From positions 50,858,346 to 50,922,345 of the forward strand of contig CM063498.1 in the NCBI GenBank assembly GCA_032207245.1: DNA of 64,000 bases. Reading direction: 5' to 3'. The translations under genes were made by a program, and so were the position numbers. The stretch comes from Pardosa pseudoannulata (taxonomy: Eukaryota; Arthropoda; Arachnida; Araneae; Lycosidae). Positions 1 through 10,809 of the stretch are shown piece after piece. The first letter of the stretch is position 1, and each line of letters starts with the position of its first letter. Under the pieces are notes generated by a model that made no database searches, was not told the DNA's origin, and was given only the letters and a program-made list of their open reading frames with translations.

Positions 1-23
1 CAGTATTCTAGTATCAACTGGAG

Positions 24-569
24 CTACTCTTCAGCATATTTGGCCAGAACTTCATAGCCGGGAAAGGCTTTCTGATAAACGGTCATATAATGTCCAGCAC
101 GTTGAAGGAAGTAGCGAACGAATCCTTCGTGCTCATCTACTTCTGCGATTTTGCAGCAAAACTGGCAGACAGTTAACAGGAAAGAAAAGTAAAATCCGGG
201 AGATTTAGAAATTAAATACAAACGGCACCATCCCACGACAAAATTTTCTATTTCCTCAAGGGCCCTGAAGAATTCAGCCCTACTGTTGTTGGTGACGATT
301 ATGGAATGGATGCTGATCCGATTGTTGACATCGTAATTTGGGTAACGTCGCCGGGTTTCGTTGAGCATTCGTATGATGAACATCCCGATCTCCGGCTTAA
401 AATCCCCGTTCAAGCTCTCTTGGATGTTTAAGGAGCTCACCCTGGTTCTTGTTTCCTCATCGACAATAGGGTCGTTTGCAATCACGAACAAGAACACGTC
501 TTTGATGAATTGACGCATTCGAACCTTTTCGGGCCGGAGAGCATCCTGTATACGACTTTCAATATCCAT
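24..569 (-). CDS. Intronless 181-codon ORF, copy 1, unknown helical protein
   Basis: The ATG is at 567-569 and the TAG stop at 24-26. I do not recognise the family. The protein starts MDIESRIQDALRPEK, has no evident signal peptide, and alternates amphipathic and hydrophobic stretches (FIKDVFLFVIAND near residue 22, FYFSFLLTVCQFCCKIA near residue 127), which suggests an all-helical soluble or peripheral protein. Four cysteines lie in the C-terminal half (one before residue 120, three near 134-139). The region is visibly richer in GC than its surroundings, and the protein is identical in four tandem copies. Two short frames lie upstream on the same strand (715-912 and 482-718) and meet at ATGA; they may be chance or 5' leader. 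The stop aligns with a glutamine codon in the neighbouring paralogue fragment, so the ORF may be slightly truncated. A captured intronless or viral-type gene is possible but untested. Confidence 0.6.
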   Translation of the reverse strand: MDIESRIQDALRPEKVRMRQFIKDVFLFVIANDPIVDEETRTRVSSLNIQESLNGDFKPEIGMFIIRMLNETRRRYPNYDVNNRISIHSIIVTNNSRAEFFRALEEIENFVVGWCRLYLISKSPGFYFSFLLTVCQFCCKIAEVDEHEGFVRYFLQRAGHYMTVYQKAFPGYEVLAKYAEE

Positions 570-3107
570 TTTAAAGAGGAAAGAAAATACGATACTCCTT
601 CAACGATATACAGGACGAGACTAAAATGGTAGAATAGGTATGCTAACGGCACTTCACTTTCCCTACACAATGACGCGATAAACACAGTACGAAAACGCTC
701 TCCAAAAATTGGTTTCATAGGTAAAGATAGGATTTTTCTGATTGGCGGAAATACATAGGCGGTTTATAACATTCCAGGGAACTGACCAATACTTTCACTC
801 TCACTGATAAGAAATTTCCTAAGAAACAGGTGTGTCCTACGTAAACATATCCATCCCCCCTCCCTATTGTGGTGGGATTACCATATAATAATGAAGACCA
901 CTTCTGGTGCAAAGTTTCTGGAAAAGATTCAGAAGAGAAAACTAGTGATTTTCATGTACTTTTCTATACAAAATCTCAGTGCCACTGTTTGGTAATTAGG
1001 AAATATTTTCTAAAATTTTCATGAGATTTAAAGTTAAATATATACGTCATTCAAAATAATAAAATGAAAAACGAGTGATTTTTAATCGGATATTAACATG
1101 TAGGCAATATTTTAATGTCTATTAAGAGAAAAAATAGTAAACATAAGGAAAAGATGCCATGTTCTGTTAATGTTTCAGAGCCAAACTTTTATTGAAGTAA
1201 GCTTTATCTTAATTGCTTTCTAATATAAAGACAAAACGAAAACAATTTTAATAATTGTTATAATTTAAACTTCAATCTAGATTAAACAGGAAAAATGTGT
1301 TCCGCTTGATTATATGAAATAAAATTTAAATATATGTAAAAGGGATTTGAATAGCTGGAGGGACTTGTATACAAATGCAAGTTTAAATAAAAATGGTAAG
1401 TGCATCAAATAAATTTTATACTTATATTTATATTTTAAAGTACTATAAACGGTATTTGGAAATATGTATCAATAACAACCTATCAAGCACAAACATCTAT
1501 ATTTTGTTTCTGTATTCACTTTTTCGACAAATCTTACACACTCACTTTTTAGACTCGCGTTACCAAAGTTTAACGAGAAATGAAACTATTTGTGAGACAG
1601 TTGTTAGGAAAATTTTCAAATTTTAATAGATACAGTCTTAGAAAATGCTATTACGTATAAAAATTAGAATGTGTAATTTTAGCAAACTTGTATTTTTTTT
1701 TTTTTTTAGTTTATAGATATCATAATTCGAATACTTATCTTATTTGAAATATTTTTGGAATTCGAATTATATTTCTCCGACAAATGTTACGGTAAGAAGG
1801 ACTGTCTGGTGACTTGGTATGCATCTTGATCTAGAGTTGATCACAACCGTTTGGTTTCACACCCGAAACTATTTATTTCAAGTTTTTTTAGGGAGGAGGT
1901 TATAAGACATTAATTTAAGAATCGCTTAAATGTACGGTATAAAGAGTTACTTTTGTATTTTATCTTCTCAAAACTGAGGAATAAAAAATTCTGCGTTAGC
2001 AAGAATCCTACTTGAGGATTTTTCGCATTTCATAAAATCTGCGGTGAAGCTCAAAACAATATGAAATTAGCCTTGACAAAAACTCAACAAAGAATAAAAC
2101 AATTAAGGAAAATCCAAGTTCAGACTTCATATTTATTAATATTTAATGAAAAAAAATATCATATAACATAAGATTTCCTTATTCGTTTATTAAGTTACAA
2201 TTTCTTTTATTTCTATTGTAAGATATGTCCTAATATTTTTATTAGTATTTGAATGTATTATTATTTATTCAGTTTCAATTTTATAGAACTATTTAATGTA
2301 CATAAAAACTTTGTTCTGATTAAAAACTATTAATTAAACTGCAATTGATTGTAACTGATCAGGATCATAAAAACATTAATATTTGAACAGAAAGATATTG
2401 CCTCAGCTTACACAACGCTATTAAATTTTACACTTAAATAACATTTTTGTCAAATAATAGTATACTTGTGTTGCATTATAATTTAACAAAATGGGGGGGA
2501 GACCGTTGCATTCACAAATTTATCGATCAGTAGCGCTATCAGTAGCGCCATGGTAGTGTATAAAATTTTTAGCCTAAACTTTATTAGTGTGACTTTAGTG
2601 TAAATACTATATACATTTAACAATACACTAAAAACAACATACTTTGTGTAAATTTAGTCTAAATTAGAATTTTAAAATTTCACACTTATATTTTTTAAAA
2701 ATTATATTACAATACTCACTTGTGTTTTATTATAAATTCACAAAATGATGGAGGGGGCGTTACACTAAAAAAAATTATCTATTTATAGCCCTTTTTTTTA
2801 AACCCATCCGTAAAATAAGTCTCCCAACGGTACTGCCCGAAAAAAACGCCTTTTCTTCAAACTTCTAAAGCTCTTAAAGTTTGTACTCTTTTAAAATTAT
2901 TTTCTTCTTTCATAATTTGGTTAAAATTGTTTTTAGGAAACACAGACTTAATTCTTCTCTTATCGACACAGTGACTTCATTAGAGCATAAGAAAGAATGA
3001 ATCGAGTTTAACGAAAAATCGATGTATGATTGCTAAAAATATGTATTTAAGAATTTTGCGTAATGAATTTTGTTTTTCACGTAAAAAAATTATATATCTT
3101 ATCCTTT

Positions 3108-3191
3108 TTGTAACACTGTGAGTGAGGAATATTCAGTTAGGAAAATTCAGTGTAACATTTTTGTAACATCGTGAGTGAGGAAAATTCAGTG
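3108..3191 (+). repeat. Minisatellite, two units (copy 1)
   Basis: There are two imperfect repeats with the core GTGAGTGAGGAAAATTCAG preceded by TGTAACAT(C). Copies 1 and 2 of the macrosatellite have two units here; copies 3, 4 and 5 have three. It is a simple marker of copy relationships. Confidence 0.85.
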
Positions 3192-3324
3192 ATTAAAACG
3201 CATGCACTGTGAAATCATGTCACTCACTTTATAATATCAGCTTTATTTCTTTGTTTAAAAAATAATCAATACCTCAGGAGGTGGGAGGCCAAGCTGGGGT
3301 TTTCTGCTTTGTCTCTGCTTCTAA

Positions 3325-3531
3325 ATGACGAGGACCCACTTGAGCGACATTCGTATTTTCATTCTAGTATTGTTCGTTAAAACGAACGACGCACGCATTT
3401 GCCTGGATAGGACTAGCATATGGCTCAATCGTGCTTGGTTTGACCACGTGGCATCAGAAATAAGAACAGTACTTCGAGATATCTCAATCAGGGGATCGTG
3501 TTTGTATAGTCAGTTACAAAAACCATCCTAA
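3325..3531 (+). CDS. Possible 68-codon ORF (copy 1)
   Basis: This short open frame starts MTRTHLSDIRIFILVLFV and lies in a GC-richer island. The N-terminal hydrophobic stretch resembles a weak signal or membrane segment; the remainder is basic and has no recognised domain. The frame recurs in all five copies. It is full length in copies 1, 2, 3 and 5 and frameshifted near its end in copy 4. Copy 5 has a Thr to Arg change at residue 2, and one glycine varies to Glu or Arg. This pattern neither proves nor excludes coding. The opposite strand is also largely open here, so the island may be an old transposon fragment. Confidence 0.2.
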   Translation: MTRTHLSDIRIFILVLFVKTNDARICLDRTSIWLNRAWFDHVASEIRTVLRDISIRGSCLYSQLQKPS

Positions 3532-3977
3532 GTTAATCTTTAGGAGCATAGACAAGACTAAAAAATCTACTCATTTTTCTTAAAAGTAAAACCAACTAAC
3601 TTTCCTTACCTTATAACTTCCCTTAATACTCTTAATATATAGCAGGTAAATTAACTAAATTCTTATTCTTTCTAACCTTTCTGACTTTCGCTAAGGTGAA
3701 AGTAAGATCTAGGCGAACTTTTCTTGTAACGGAAAAAACGTTTAATGCCCTCATACAGGAGGTGTTATTTTTCAGGCTCAGTAAACAAATCAAGGTAATT
3801 TTCCTTACAACAGCGAACGGAAAACTGCGGTCTCCAGCCAACAAGGGCTACAATATACGATATTTATGTGATATAATAAATTTTAATAAAGAATATCAAT
3901 ATCTACAATTCAAATATATTGCTAATCACTGTCCACTCTCGTATTATTATAAGCATAATTGTCATTCATTTTGTACT

Positions 3978-4187
3978 TCAAAACGTGGCGATTGGGTCTT
4001 TACCCTTTCGTCCTTTAACATTTAGAAGGATCCATAGCAGGCAAATTTCACTCTTAGTACCTGGTGAGAAATCCCACTGCTTCCATGGATGTCCATAGGC
4101 ATTTGGAATAGGATTTAAGAAGTAGATCCTGGTCTCAATAAATCCCCGTGTAGTAAACAGTATATCGTACCGTTCTAACCAATTCCA
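3978..4187 (-). other. ATG-less 69-codon open frame, minus strand (copy 1)
   Basis: Reading the minus strand from the codon after a TAA at about 4188-4190 to the TGA at 3978-3980 gives 69 open codons with a protein-like composition. Examples are the stretch FLNPIPNAYGHPWKQWDF and the basic stretch NVKGRKGKDPIATF. There is no internal ATG that would give most of the frame, so it would have to be an exon or the remains of a transposon ORF. It is open in all five macrosatellite copies. I do not assign a family. Confidence 0.3.
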
Positions 4188-6344
4188 TTATAGGGTAATT
4201 ACAGTTTACATTTGAGAGAATTTTGGAGTGAATAGTGATGACATTATTAAAAAGTAAGGTATTGCTTCTTGTTGTTTAGGTTATTGTGCCCCAATATACG
4301 CACAACAAAATGCAAAGTGAATTCGGAGTGCCCTTCTGGCTGGACAGAGAAATATCTTTAGGTCGTTAAAAATTATAGAATAAGCTATATCGACCCCTTT
4401 AATATATTCTTTTTTTCACACGGTTAGGAACTGTGTTTCTCTATCCTGAACTAGAACATTGATTTATATATGTACCAGCACGAATCAATACTTTTTCTTA
4501 TGATTTAAACTAGTAAGAGGGCGATAGATATGTGTTCATATTTATTACACCATTTCTTATGATTATCGAATTACTTGTCTGGTTCGAATCGTTGAGGTTA
4601 TTATATTTGATGGTAAGTGAAAATGCAAAATCTGCAAAAAAGCCACTGTTGACACAGAAAATAAATAAAAATTTATAAACTTCATTTTAATAAAGTTAAA
4701 AATTTTAAACGCACATAAATTTCAATCTATGTTACACTAGCATTTCTTTATATTATTTTGGTTTTTATATTACAGGAATCATTCGATGCAATTTATCCTC
4801 TAAGTTTATATACACTTTTTCTTCTTTAAATTTTTTAAAAATATGAAAGGACAAAATTCATATTTTTAGAGTTTTATTTTTTATAAGAGTTATATAATAT
4901 ATTTTGTTAAAATAATAACATTTCAAAAATTTGCCATGTGATTAATAAATTTGGAACTGTATCAACTGTATGTTTGAATTAGTAAATATATATCGGTGAG
5001 TAACTGACCAGAATATCTTTTATATAATTTGAATTAAAATGGAGATATAAAAATTTCAGTTTGGATAATCTAGGAATATATTATTCTGAAATAAATGAAT
5101 TTTTGATCCATGTAGATGTTGTAGCATATACAGCTGTGATATAAAAATCATATTAAATATTTTATGAAGTATTATATAAATACTATATAAAAATATAATA
5201 TTCTTATAATTTTTATATATGTAACTGCTTATGTGGTTACTGCAGCCGCATTCAGTTTTTATCACCCATTATCTTTTATAATACAGCGATAATTATAAAT
5301 ATGATATTTTCTCAAAAACTATTTTGTACCTCAAAATATTAACAAAAACGATACTAAAGATACTAAATGATTAACATCGATGGGAGAGCAGTATTTTTTT
5401 CAAAACTTTTGGAAATTTATTTTCTATAGATCCAACCTGAATGTTTTTTGAAATCTCAATGCAGATATAAATCATTCGCTATCGTTTTTATATTTCTGTT
5501 ATCTCTGAAACTAGTTTTTGATACCTTCTCTATTGTAGCTAATAACATTTGTGAATTACTTTGAGTAAGAAGGACACCTATTCAATTCTTTCCCAGAAAA
5601 TCACAGTCACATAGAAGTAGTAGTCGGATAATCCCTGTCAGACTATTCTTTGCGGTACATTATTGCTGTCAGATCAGAGAGGGAGTGTAAAATGTAACTG
5701 CCCTTGTGGTCAATAGAGGATACGATTGTGCAGGTCAGTAACATAAACCCTTTTCTTTACAAAGCATGTTGGTAAATAACCTCAGGCATATGTACGCAGA
5801 AGTGTTGGAATACAAGATGAAAAAGAAAATTTTAAACAGACAAAAGTTTTCTGGAATCTTAATAACGGAAGTACATACAATTCAAACATTCTATGTTCGA
5901 GCTCCCTCAGACGTTTGAGGATTGAGAGTTATTCATTGGAAATATTCATAGGGAGTATTAATTTTTATTTTGACAGAGCCTATGAATGACCCTGAGAAAA
6001 TTAAACATGAATCATTCCTCTATGTTCTAGGCATAAAATGTGCATAATACGGTAGAACCTGAGAAAAAAATTGGTAATTATAAAAAATAAAAGATGCCTT
6101 TCGTAAAATAAAGCTACCGCAGCAGAAAGGTTAAGCTAAATTGACCACTATTTGTAGTAGATAATAAATATTAAAAGCTAAAAACAGTAATAAAAGTTAA
6201 CGTGTATTTTTCTTTAGTATTATGTATTCTACAATAGGAATATATTGAAAAATATTGCATTTGAATGAATAGCTTTACATGTATGTATATATGTACGTGT
6301 ATACATTTCTATGTATATGTGCGTATATATGCATATATATGTAT

Positions 6345-6346
6345 AT

Positions 6347-6405
<59 letters not shown>

Positions 6406-6435
6406 TCTATCTATCTATCTATATATATATCTATC

Positions 6436-6469
<34 letters not shown>

Positions 6470-6750
6470 CATTTATGTGTGTATATATATGTATATATGT
6501 ATATATATACACACATATATATACACAAGTGTGTGTATATATATATATATAATTCAGTCAGTGGATAAAAAATTGACATCTATATTAGAAAAAAGCTTAG
6601 GTAAATAGGTTTGAAAAATTTTAAGTCGAGGACACTCCTTTAAATAAGACATTTTTAGCTGGTAAAATAGATTTTTAAGGAATAAGAATGGAAAAGAGAA
6701 ATGTTTTTATGAGATATTAAAGTGTAATAAATTTGATATATCCCAACACT

Positions 6751-6789
<39 letters not shown>

Positions 6790-6795
6790 GTTTGA
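6345..6795. repeat. Microsatellite belt (copy 1): (TA)n, (CTAT)n, (CA)n
   Basis: Long TA runs are interrupted by ATCT and GTGT blocks at 6345-6552, and a (CA)n(TA)n tract lies at about 6748-6790. Each macrosatellite copy has the same belt at different lengths. Apparent reading frames here encode only Tyr/Ile repeats and are not genes. Confidence 0.95.
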
Positions 6796-8892
6796 TTCAA
6801 AGCCTGAAAAGAAATATATTTAGAGCGATACCATCTACTTTTACGCTATTATATATGTGTGTTTGTGTGTGGTTAGATGCGCAACCATATATGTGTGTTT
6901 GTGTGTGGTTAGATGCGCAACCATATATATGTGTATGTGTGTGTACATGTATACATTTATAACTCTTCTGAGCGCCTCGGCCAGAAGGCATGCATCCCTG
7001 TTCTCCTCAACTATATTTTATACTCTGTATAGGAAAGAAAATTTTAATAAACTATGGTAAATTTAAACAAAGGGGGCTGTTATAAAATTAACACTCATTC
7101 GAATACATCTATGTAATTTTAAAATTTTCTATTCTGTAATTTACATTAATTTCATTGGTAGCATACTAAATTTTTATGCGATGTTCTTGGTGCAATCAGT
7201 CTATCTACACCAGGTCAAAAAGTCACTCACTTCCGTTACATACTTTTGTTTTGTGCATTTCTTAAATGCATGCGAACGTAAAAATATATTATTAATAATT
7301 ACAAGCATCGGTACTGAGATACAGGTGAATGATAAACGTATTAAAATATCTAAGAAATTATAACCAGTTAGTATAATTATAACAACAATTAAAACAACTT
7401 AATAACGTGCTTATTTATTTCTCATAAGAGTGCTTTTTCTGGCCTATAGAAACAGTCGTAGAATTCAAAGCGTTTACAATGGCAAAAAGATAGTAATGAT
7501 CTCACTTTTTTCCTTCGACAATATACATCTAGATTAAGAACGTATAAAATACGATCGCAAGTAACTTTCATAAATTCAGACTTTCGTTTTGATGTGTGTA
7601 AAAGGAATGTAAACTCTATTATTTAAGTTCAACATTTAATTTGGGTGTCAAGAAAAAATGAAACTAAATAACACTGCATGAACTGAGAAAATTGTGAAAA
7701 ACTGAAGGGTGAATAATATTTTACATATTACATATATATTAATTTATGCATAATATATGTATACATGTGCATATAAATATAAATCCGTGTGCTTATACAT
7801 GCCTTTATGTGTATTTACAGCTATATCTGTAATTCTATAAATGCGTCTGTACATGTTCGTGTATTATTTCTATCAAACTTAGTTGTTTGCTTATATATAT
7901 ATATTTAAAATTTCACAATTTGAATCCTAATTAAAATATCAAACTTATATAGGAAGATTTAGGAAAAAATGATTACATATTTACTTTCAAAGTGCATTTA
8001 TGAAAGATTAAGCTACTAATCTTTTTTGTATACTATTTTTCTAAAAATTACTTAACACTTTACACTTAAAGGTTACGTAACATTTCGAAACATAACATTC
8101 TATATTTTTTTTATTTTGTATTTTATAACTGATTTGAATTTTTATGTTCAATAACGTTAAAATTGTTGAAAGTATATATCCTTAATCTTTTTTAAACTTT
8201 AAATATACTAACTAAAATTTCGTTCAACCTAATTTACTTCCTGACAAAGAAAAAAAAATATTTTTGTTAAAATTGGCCACATTTCTACATGGGAACAAAT
8301 TTGAATAAATTAGAATGTATGATTATTATAATATGCCCCAATACCAATAAATAAATAGACTAAAAAGTAATAAAATGAATTAAAATCATACAATAAATTA
8401 AATACTTGACTAAGCACTTGAATCTTTATTAAAATATAACTTATCATTCGAAATGTATATAAAAAGCCTAAAAACTTTTCCCTCCACTTCTTATTTAATA
8501 AGTTAGGTTCTTCAGTATCGATAGAAAAAATTAAAAATATAACAAAAAGTAACACATCTAATTTTAAATTTTTTCTATTAAAAAATTTCTTTGGATAATA
8601 AAAACAACAGATATTTAACATTGAATTTCCGTCTGTAAACAAATTTCCCACCCCCCACCCCCGAAAAAAAAGGAAAGAAAGATGTCTCCCAAACAAGTGA
8701 AGAAGAGTAAAAAAACACCACTATAAAAAAGTTAGAAACAAAAATTATTTTAAAACTAAAATGCTTTATTGATATTGCTAAAATTATACAAAACGATAAA
8801 CAAACATTTCTAGTCAACTGGTCACGTCAAAATTTCACAAGAGGATACACGAGATCACTGTAAATATATAGCTGAACTTTTCAACTGCATAT

Positions 8893-8898
8893 TTTATT
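8893..8898 (-). terminator. Candidate poly(A) signal for the 181-codon ORF of copy 2
   Basis: TTTATT on the plus strand is AATAAA on the minus strand. It lies about 200 bp downstream of the copy 2 ORF stop and just beyond the C-terminal paralogue fragment. The hexamer recurs at 18138-18143 and 28727-28732. AT-rich DNA makes chance hexamers common. Confidence 0.4.
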
Positions 8899-8921
8899 TC
8901 ACTTCGAAAACCAAGCAATGA

Positions 8922-9066
8922 TTAATCTTGCATCAACTGGAGCTGCTCATCAGCATACTTGAACAGATCTTCTTAACCAGGAAAGGCTCCCTGGTAAACG
9001 GTCATATAATATACCAGCCCGTTGAAGAAGGTAGCAGAAGCACCCCTCGTGGTCCACTTCGAAGAC
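8922..9066 (-). pseudogene. Broken C-terminal paralogue fragment upstream of copy 2
   Basis: The minus strand matches about 47 codons of the end of the 181-codon ORF (shared motifs LQRAG and YMTVYQ, then AFPG and KYA). It diverges clearly and has an in-frame TAA where the main ORF has the tyrosine of AFPGY. This copy also has an extra base (atatacc against atatcc) that shifts the frame. It ends LQLMQD before TAA. It is too short to be a gene and may sit in the 3' UTR. Confidence 0.75.
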
Positions 9067-9097
9067 ATATCACTCAGTATTCTAGTATCAACTGGAG

Positions 9098-9643
9098 CTA
9101 CTCTTCAGCATATTTGGCCAGAACTTCATAGCCGGGAAAGGCTTTCTGATAAACGGTCATATAATGTCCAGCACGTTGAAGGAAGTAGCGAACGAATCCT
9201 TCGTGCTCATCTACTTCTGCGATTTTGCAGCAAAACTGGCAGACAGTTAACAGGAAAGAAAAGTAAAATCCGGGAGATTTAGAAATTAAATACAAACGGC
9301 ACCATCCCACGACAAAATTTTCTATTTCCTCAAGGGCCCTGAAGAATTCAGCCCTACTGTTGTTGGTGACGATTATGGAATGGATGCTGATCCGATTGTT
9401 GACATCGTAATTTGGGTAACGTCGCCGGGTTTCGTTGAGCATTCGTATGATGAACATCCCGATCTCCGGCTTAAAATCCCCGTTCAAGCTCTCTTGGATG
9501 TTTAAGGAGCTCACCCTGGTTCTTGTTTCCTCATCGACAATAGGGTCGTTTGCAATCACGAACAAGAACACGTCTTTGATGAATTGACGCATTCGAACCT
9601 TTTCGGGCCGGAGAGCATCCTGTATACGACTTTCAATATCCAT
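9098..9643 (-). CDS. Intronless 181-codon ORF, copy 2
   Basis: The translation is identical to the ORF at 24-569. In this copy the upstream region differs by several bases (for example the frame at 9789-9986 reads CFEPP where copies 1, 3 and 4 read CYKPP), while the ORF itself gives no amino-acid change. The partial C-terminal paralogue at 8922-9066 lies 32 bp downstream of its stop, and the AATAAA at 8893-8898 follows it. Confidence 0.6.
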   Translation of the reverse strand: MDIESRIQDALRPEKVRMRQFIKDVFLFVIANDPIVDEETRTRVSSLNIQESLNGDFKPEIGMFIIRMLNETRRRYPNYDVNNRISIHSIIVTNNSRAEFFRALEEIENFVVGWCRLYLISKSPGFYFSFLLTVCQFCCKIAEVDEHEGFVRYFLQRAGHYMTVYQKAFPGYEVLAKYAEE

Positions 9644-10760
9644 TTTAAAGAGGAAAGAAAATACGATACTCCTTCAACGATATACAGGACGAGACTAAAA
9701 TGGTAGAATAGGTATGCTAACGGCACTTCACTTTCCCTACACAATGACGCGATAAACACAGTACGAAAACGCTCTCCAAAAATTGGTTTCATAGGTAAAG
9801 ATAGGATTTTTCTGATTGGCGGAAATACATAGGCGGTTCAAAACATTCCAAGGAACTGACCAATACTTTCACTCTCACTGATAAGAAATTTCCTAAGAAA
9901 CAGGTGTGTCCTACGTAAACATATCCATCCCCCCTCCCTATTGTGGTGGGATTACCATATAATAATGAAGACCACTTCTGGTGCAAAGTTTCAGGAAAAG
10001 ATTCAGAAGAGAAAACTAGTGATTTTCATGTACTTTTCTATACAAAATCTCAGTGCCACTGTTTGGTAATTAGGAAATATTTTCTAAAATTTTCATGAGA
10101 TTTAAAGTTAAATATATACGTCATTCAAAATAATAAAATGAAAAACGAGTGATTTTTAATCAGATATTAACATGTAGGCAATATTTTAATGTCTATTAAG
10201 AGAAAAAATAGTAAACATAAGGAAAAGATGCCATGTTCTGTTAATGTTTCAGAGCCAAACTTTTATTGAAGTAAGCTTTATCTTAATTGCTTTCTAATAT
10301 AAAGACAAAACGAAAACAATTTTAATAATTGTTATAATTTAAACTTCAATCTAGATTAAACAGGAAAAATGTGTTCCGCTTGATTATATGAAATAAAATT
10401 TAAATATATGTAAAAGGGATTTGAATAGCTGGAGGGACTTGTATACAAATGCAAGTTTAAATAAAAATGGTAAGTGCATCAAATAAATTTTATACTTATA
10501 TTTATATTTTAAAGTACTATAAACGGTATTTGGAAATATGTATCAATAACAACCTATCAAGCACAAACATCTATTTTGTTTCTGTATTCACTTTTTCGAC
10601 AAATCTTACACACTCACTTTTTAGACTCGCGTTACCAAAGTTTAACGAGAAATGAAAACTATTTGTGAGACAGTTGTTAGGAAAATTTTCAAATTTTAAT
10701 AGATACAGTCTTAGAAAATGCTATTACGTATAAAAATTAGAATGTGTAAATTTAGCAAAC

Positions 10761-10765
<5 letters not shown>

Positions 10766-10807
<42 letters not shown>
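10766..10807. repeat. Poly(T) tract of 42 bases
   Basis: This uninterrupted T run is expanded relative to the other copies (about 15-18 Ts at the same site). It is a length-variable homopolymer. Confidence 0.95.

Positions 10808-10809
<2 letters not shown>

Larger units (their letters stand above)
1..9074. repeat. Macrosatellite unit, copy 1 (left edge cut by window)
   Basis: This is the first of six tandem copies of a roughly 9.1-9.2 kb unit. Copy borders are set by convention at the base equivalent to window position 1, which recurs at 9075, 18321 and 28908. Landmarks such as the 181-codon ORF recur in the same order and spacing, with only scattered substitutions, small indels and microsatellite length changes. 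The unit is mostly AT-rich. Its GC-richer islands are the minus-strand ORF with its upstream region (about 1-910), a block near 3270-3540 and a block near 3680-4200. Copy 1 alone has a duplication of about 38 bp near 6850-6925, around the motif TTAGATGCGCAACC. The tandem structure is seen directly; its origin by unequal exchange is inferred. Confidence 0.97.

Noticed and set aside
715..912. Short minus-strand frames upstream of the 181-codon ORF, coupled by ATGA to 482-718
   Set aside because: The ATGA overlap looks like bacterial or viral coupling, but the frames have no recognisable features and one changes at two residues in copy 2. They are kept only as a remark under the ORF.
1393..1626. 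Plus-strand frame of 77 codons (MVSASNKF...)
   Set aside because: Very AT-rich with Tyr/Ile/Lys-rich translation, and frameshifted in copies 2 and 4.
3696..4025. Plus-strand frame of 109 codons
   Set aside because: It is intact only in copies 1 and 2. An A-run indel truncates it in copies 3 and 4, and copy 5 has an in-frame stop. It also overlaps the better minus-strand frame at 3978-4187.
5600..5780. Minus-strand frame of about 37 codons near 5660-5760 in each unit
   Set aside because: Too short, without splice context strong enough to call an exon.
6265..6608. Several overlapping plus-strand frames of 85-109 codons, and similar ones at 15377-16225, 25993-26741, 35186-35836, 41925-42615, 58639-58992 and 59054-59470
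   Set aside because: They translate TA, CA and ATCT repeats into Tyr/Ile/Val/Cys/His runs. Their lengths change with repeat length and differ between copies.
7181..7363. Plus-strand frame of 60 codons repeated in five copies
   Set aside because: Open in all copies, but copy 5 has several replacements and no domain is visible. Unit identity alone explains the conservation, so it is not listed as a gene.
8310..8817. Minus-strand frames of 128 and 79 codons
   Set aside because: Phe/Ile/Leu-rich translation of AT-rich DNA. The longer frame is not kept in copies 2 and 3 because of small deletions.
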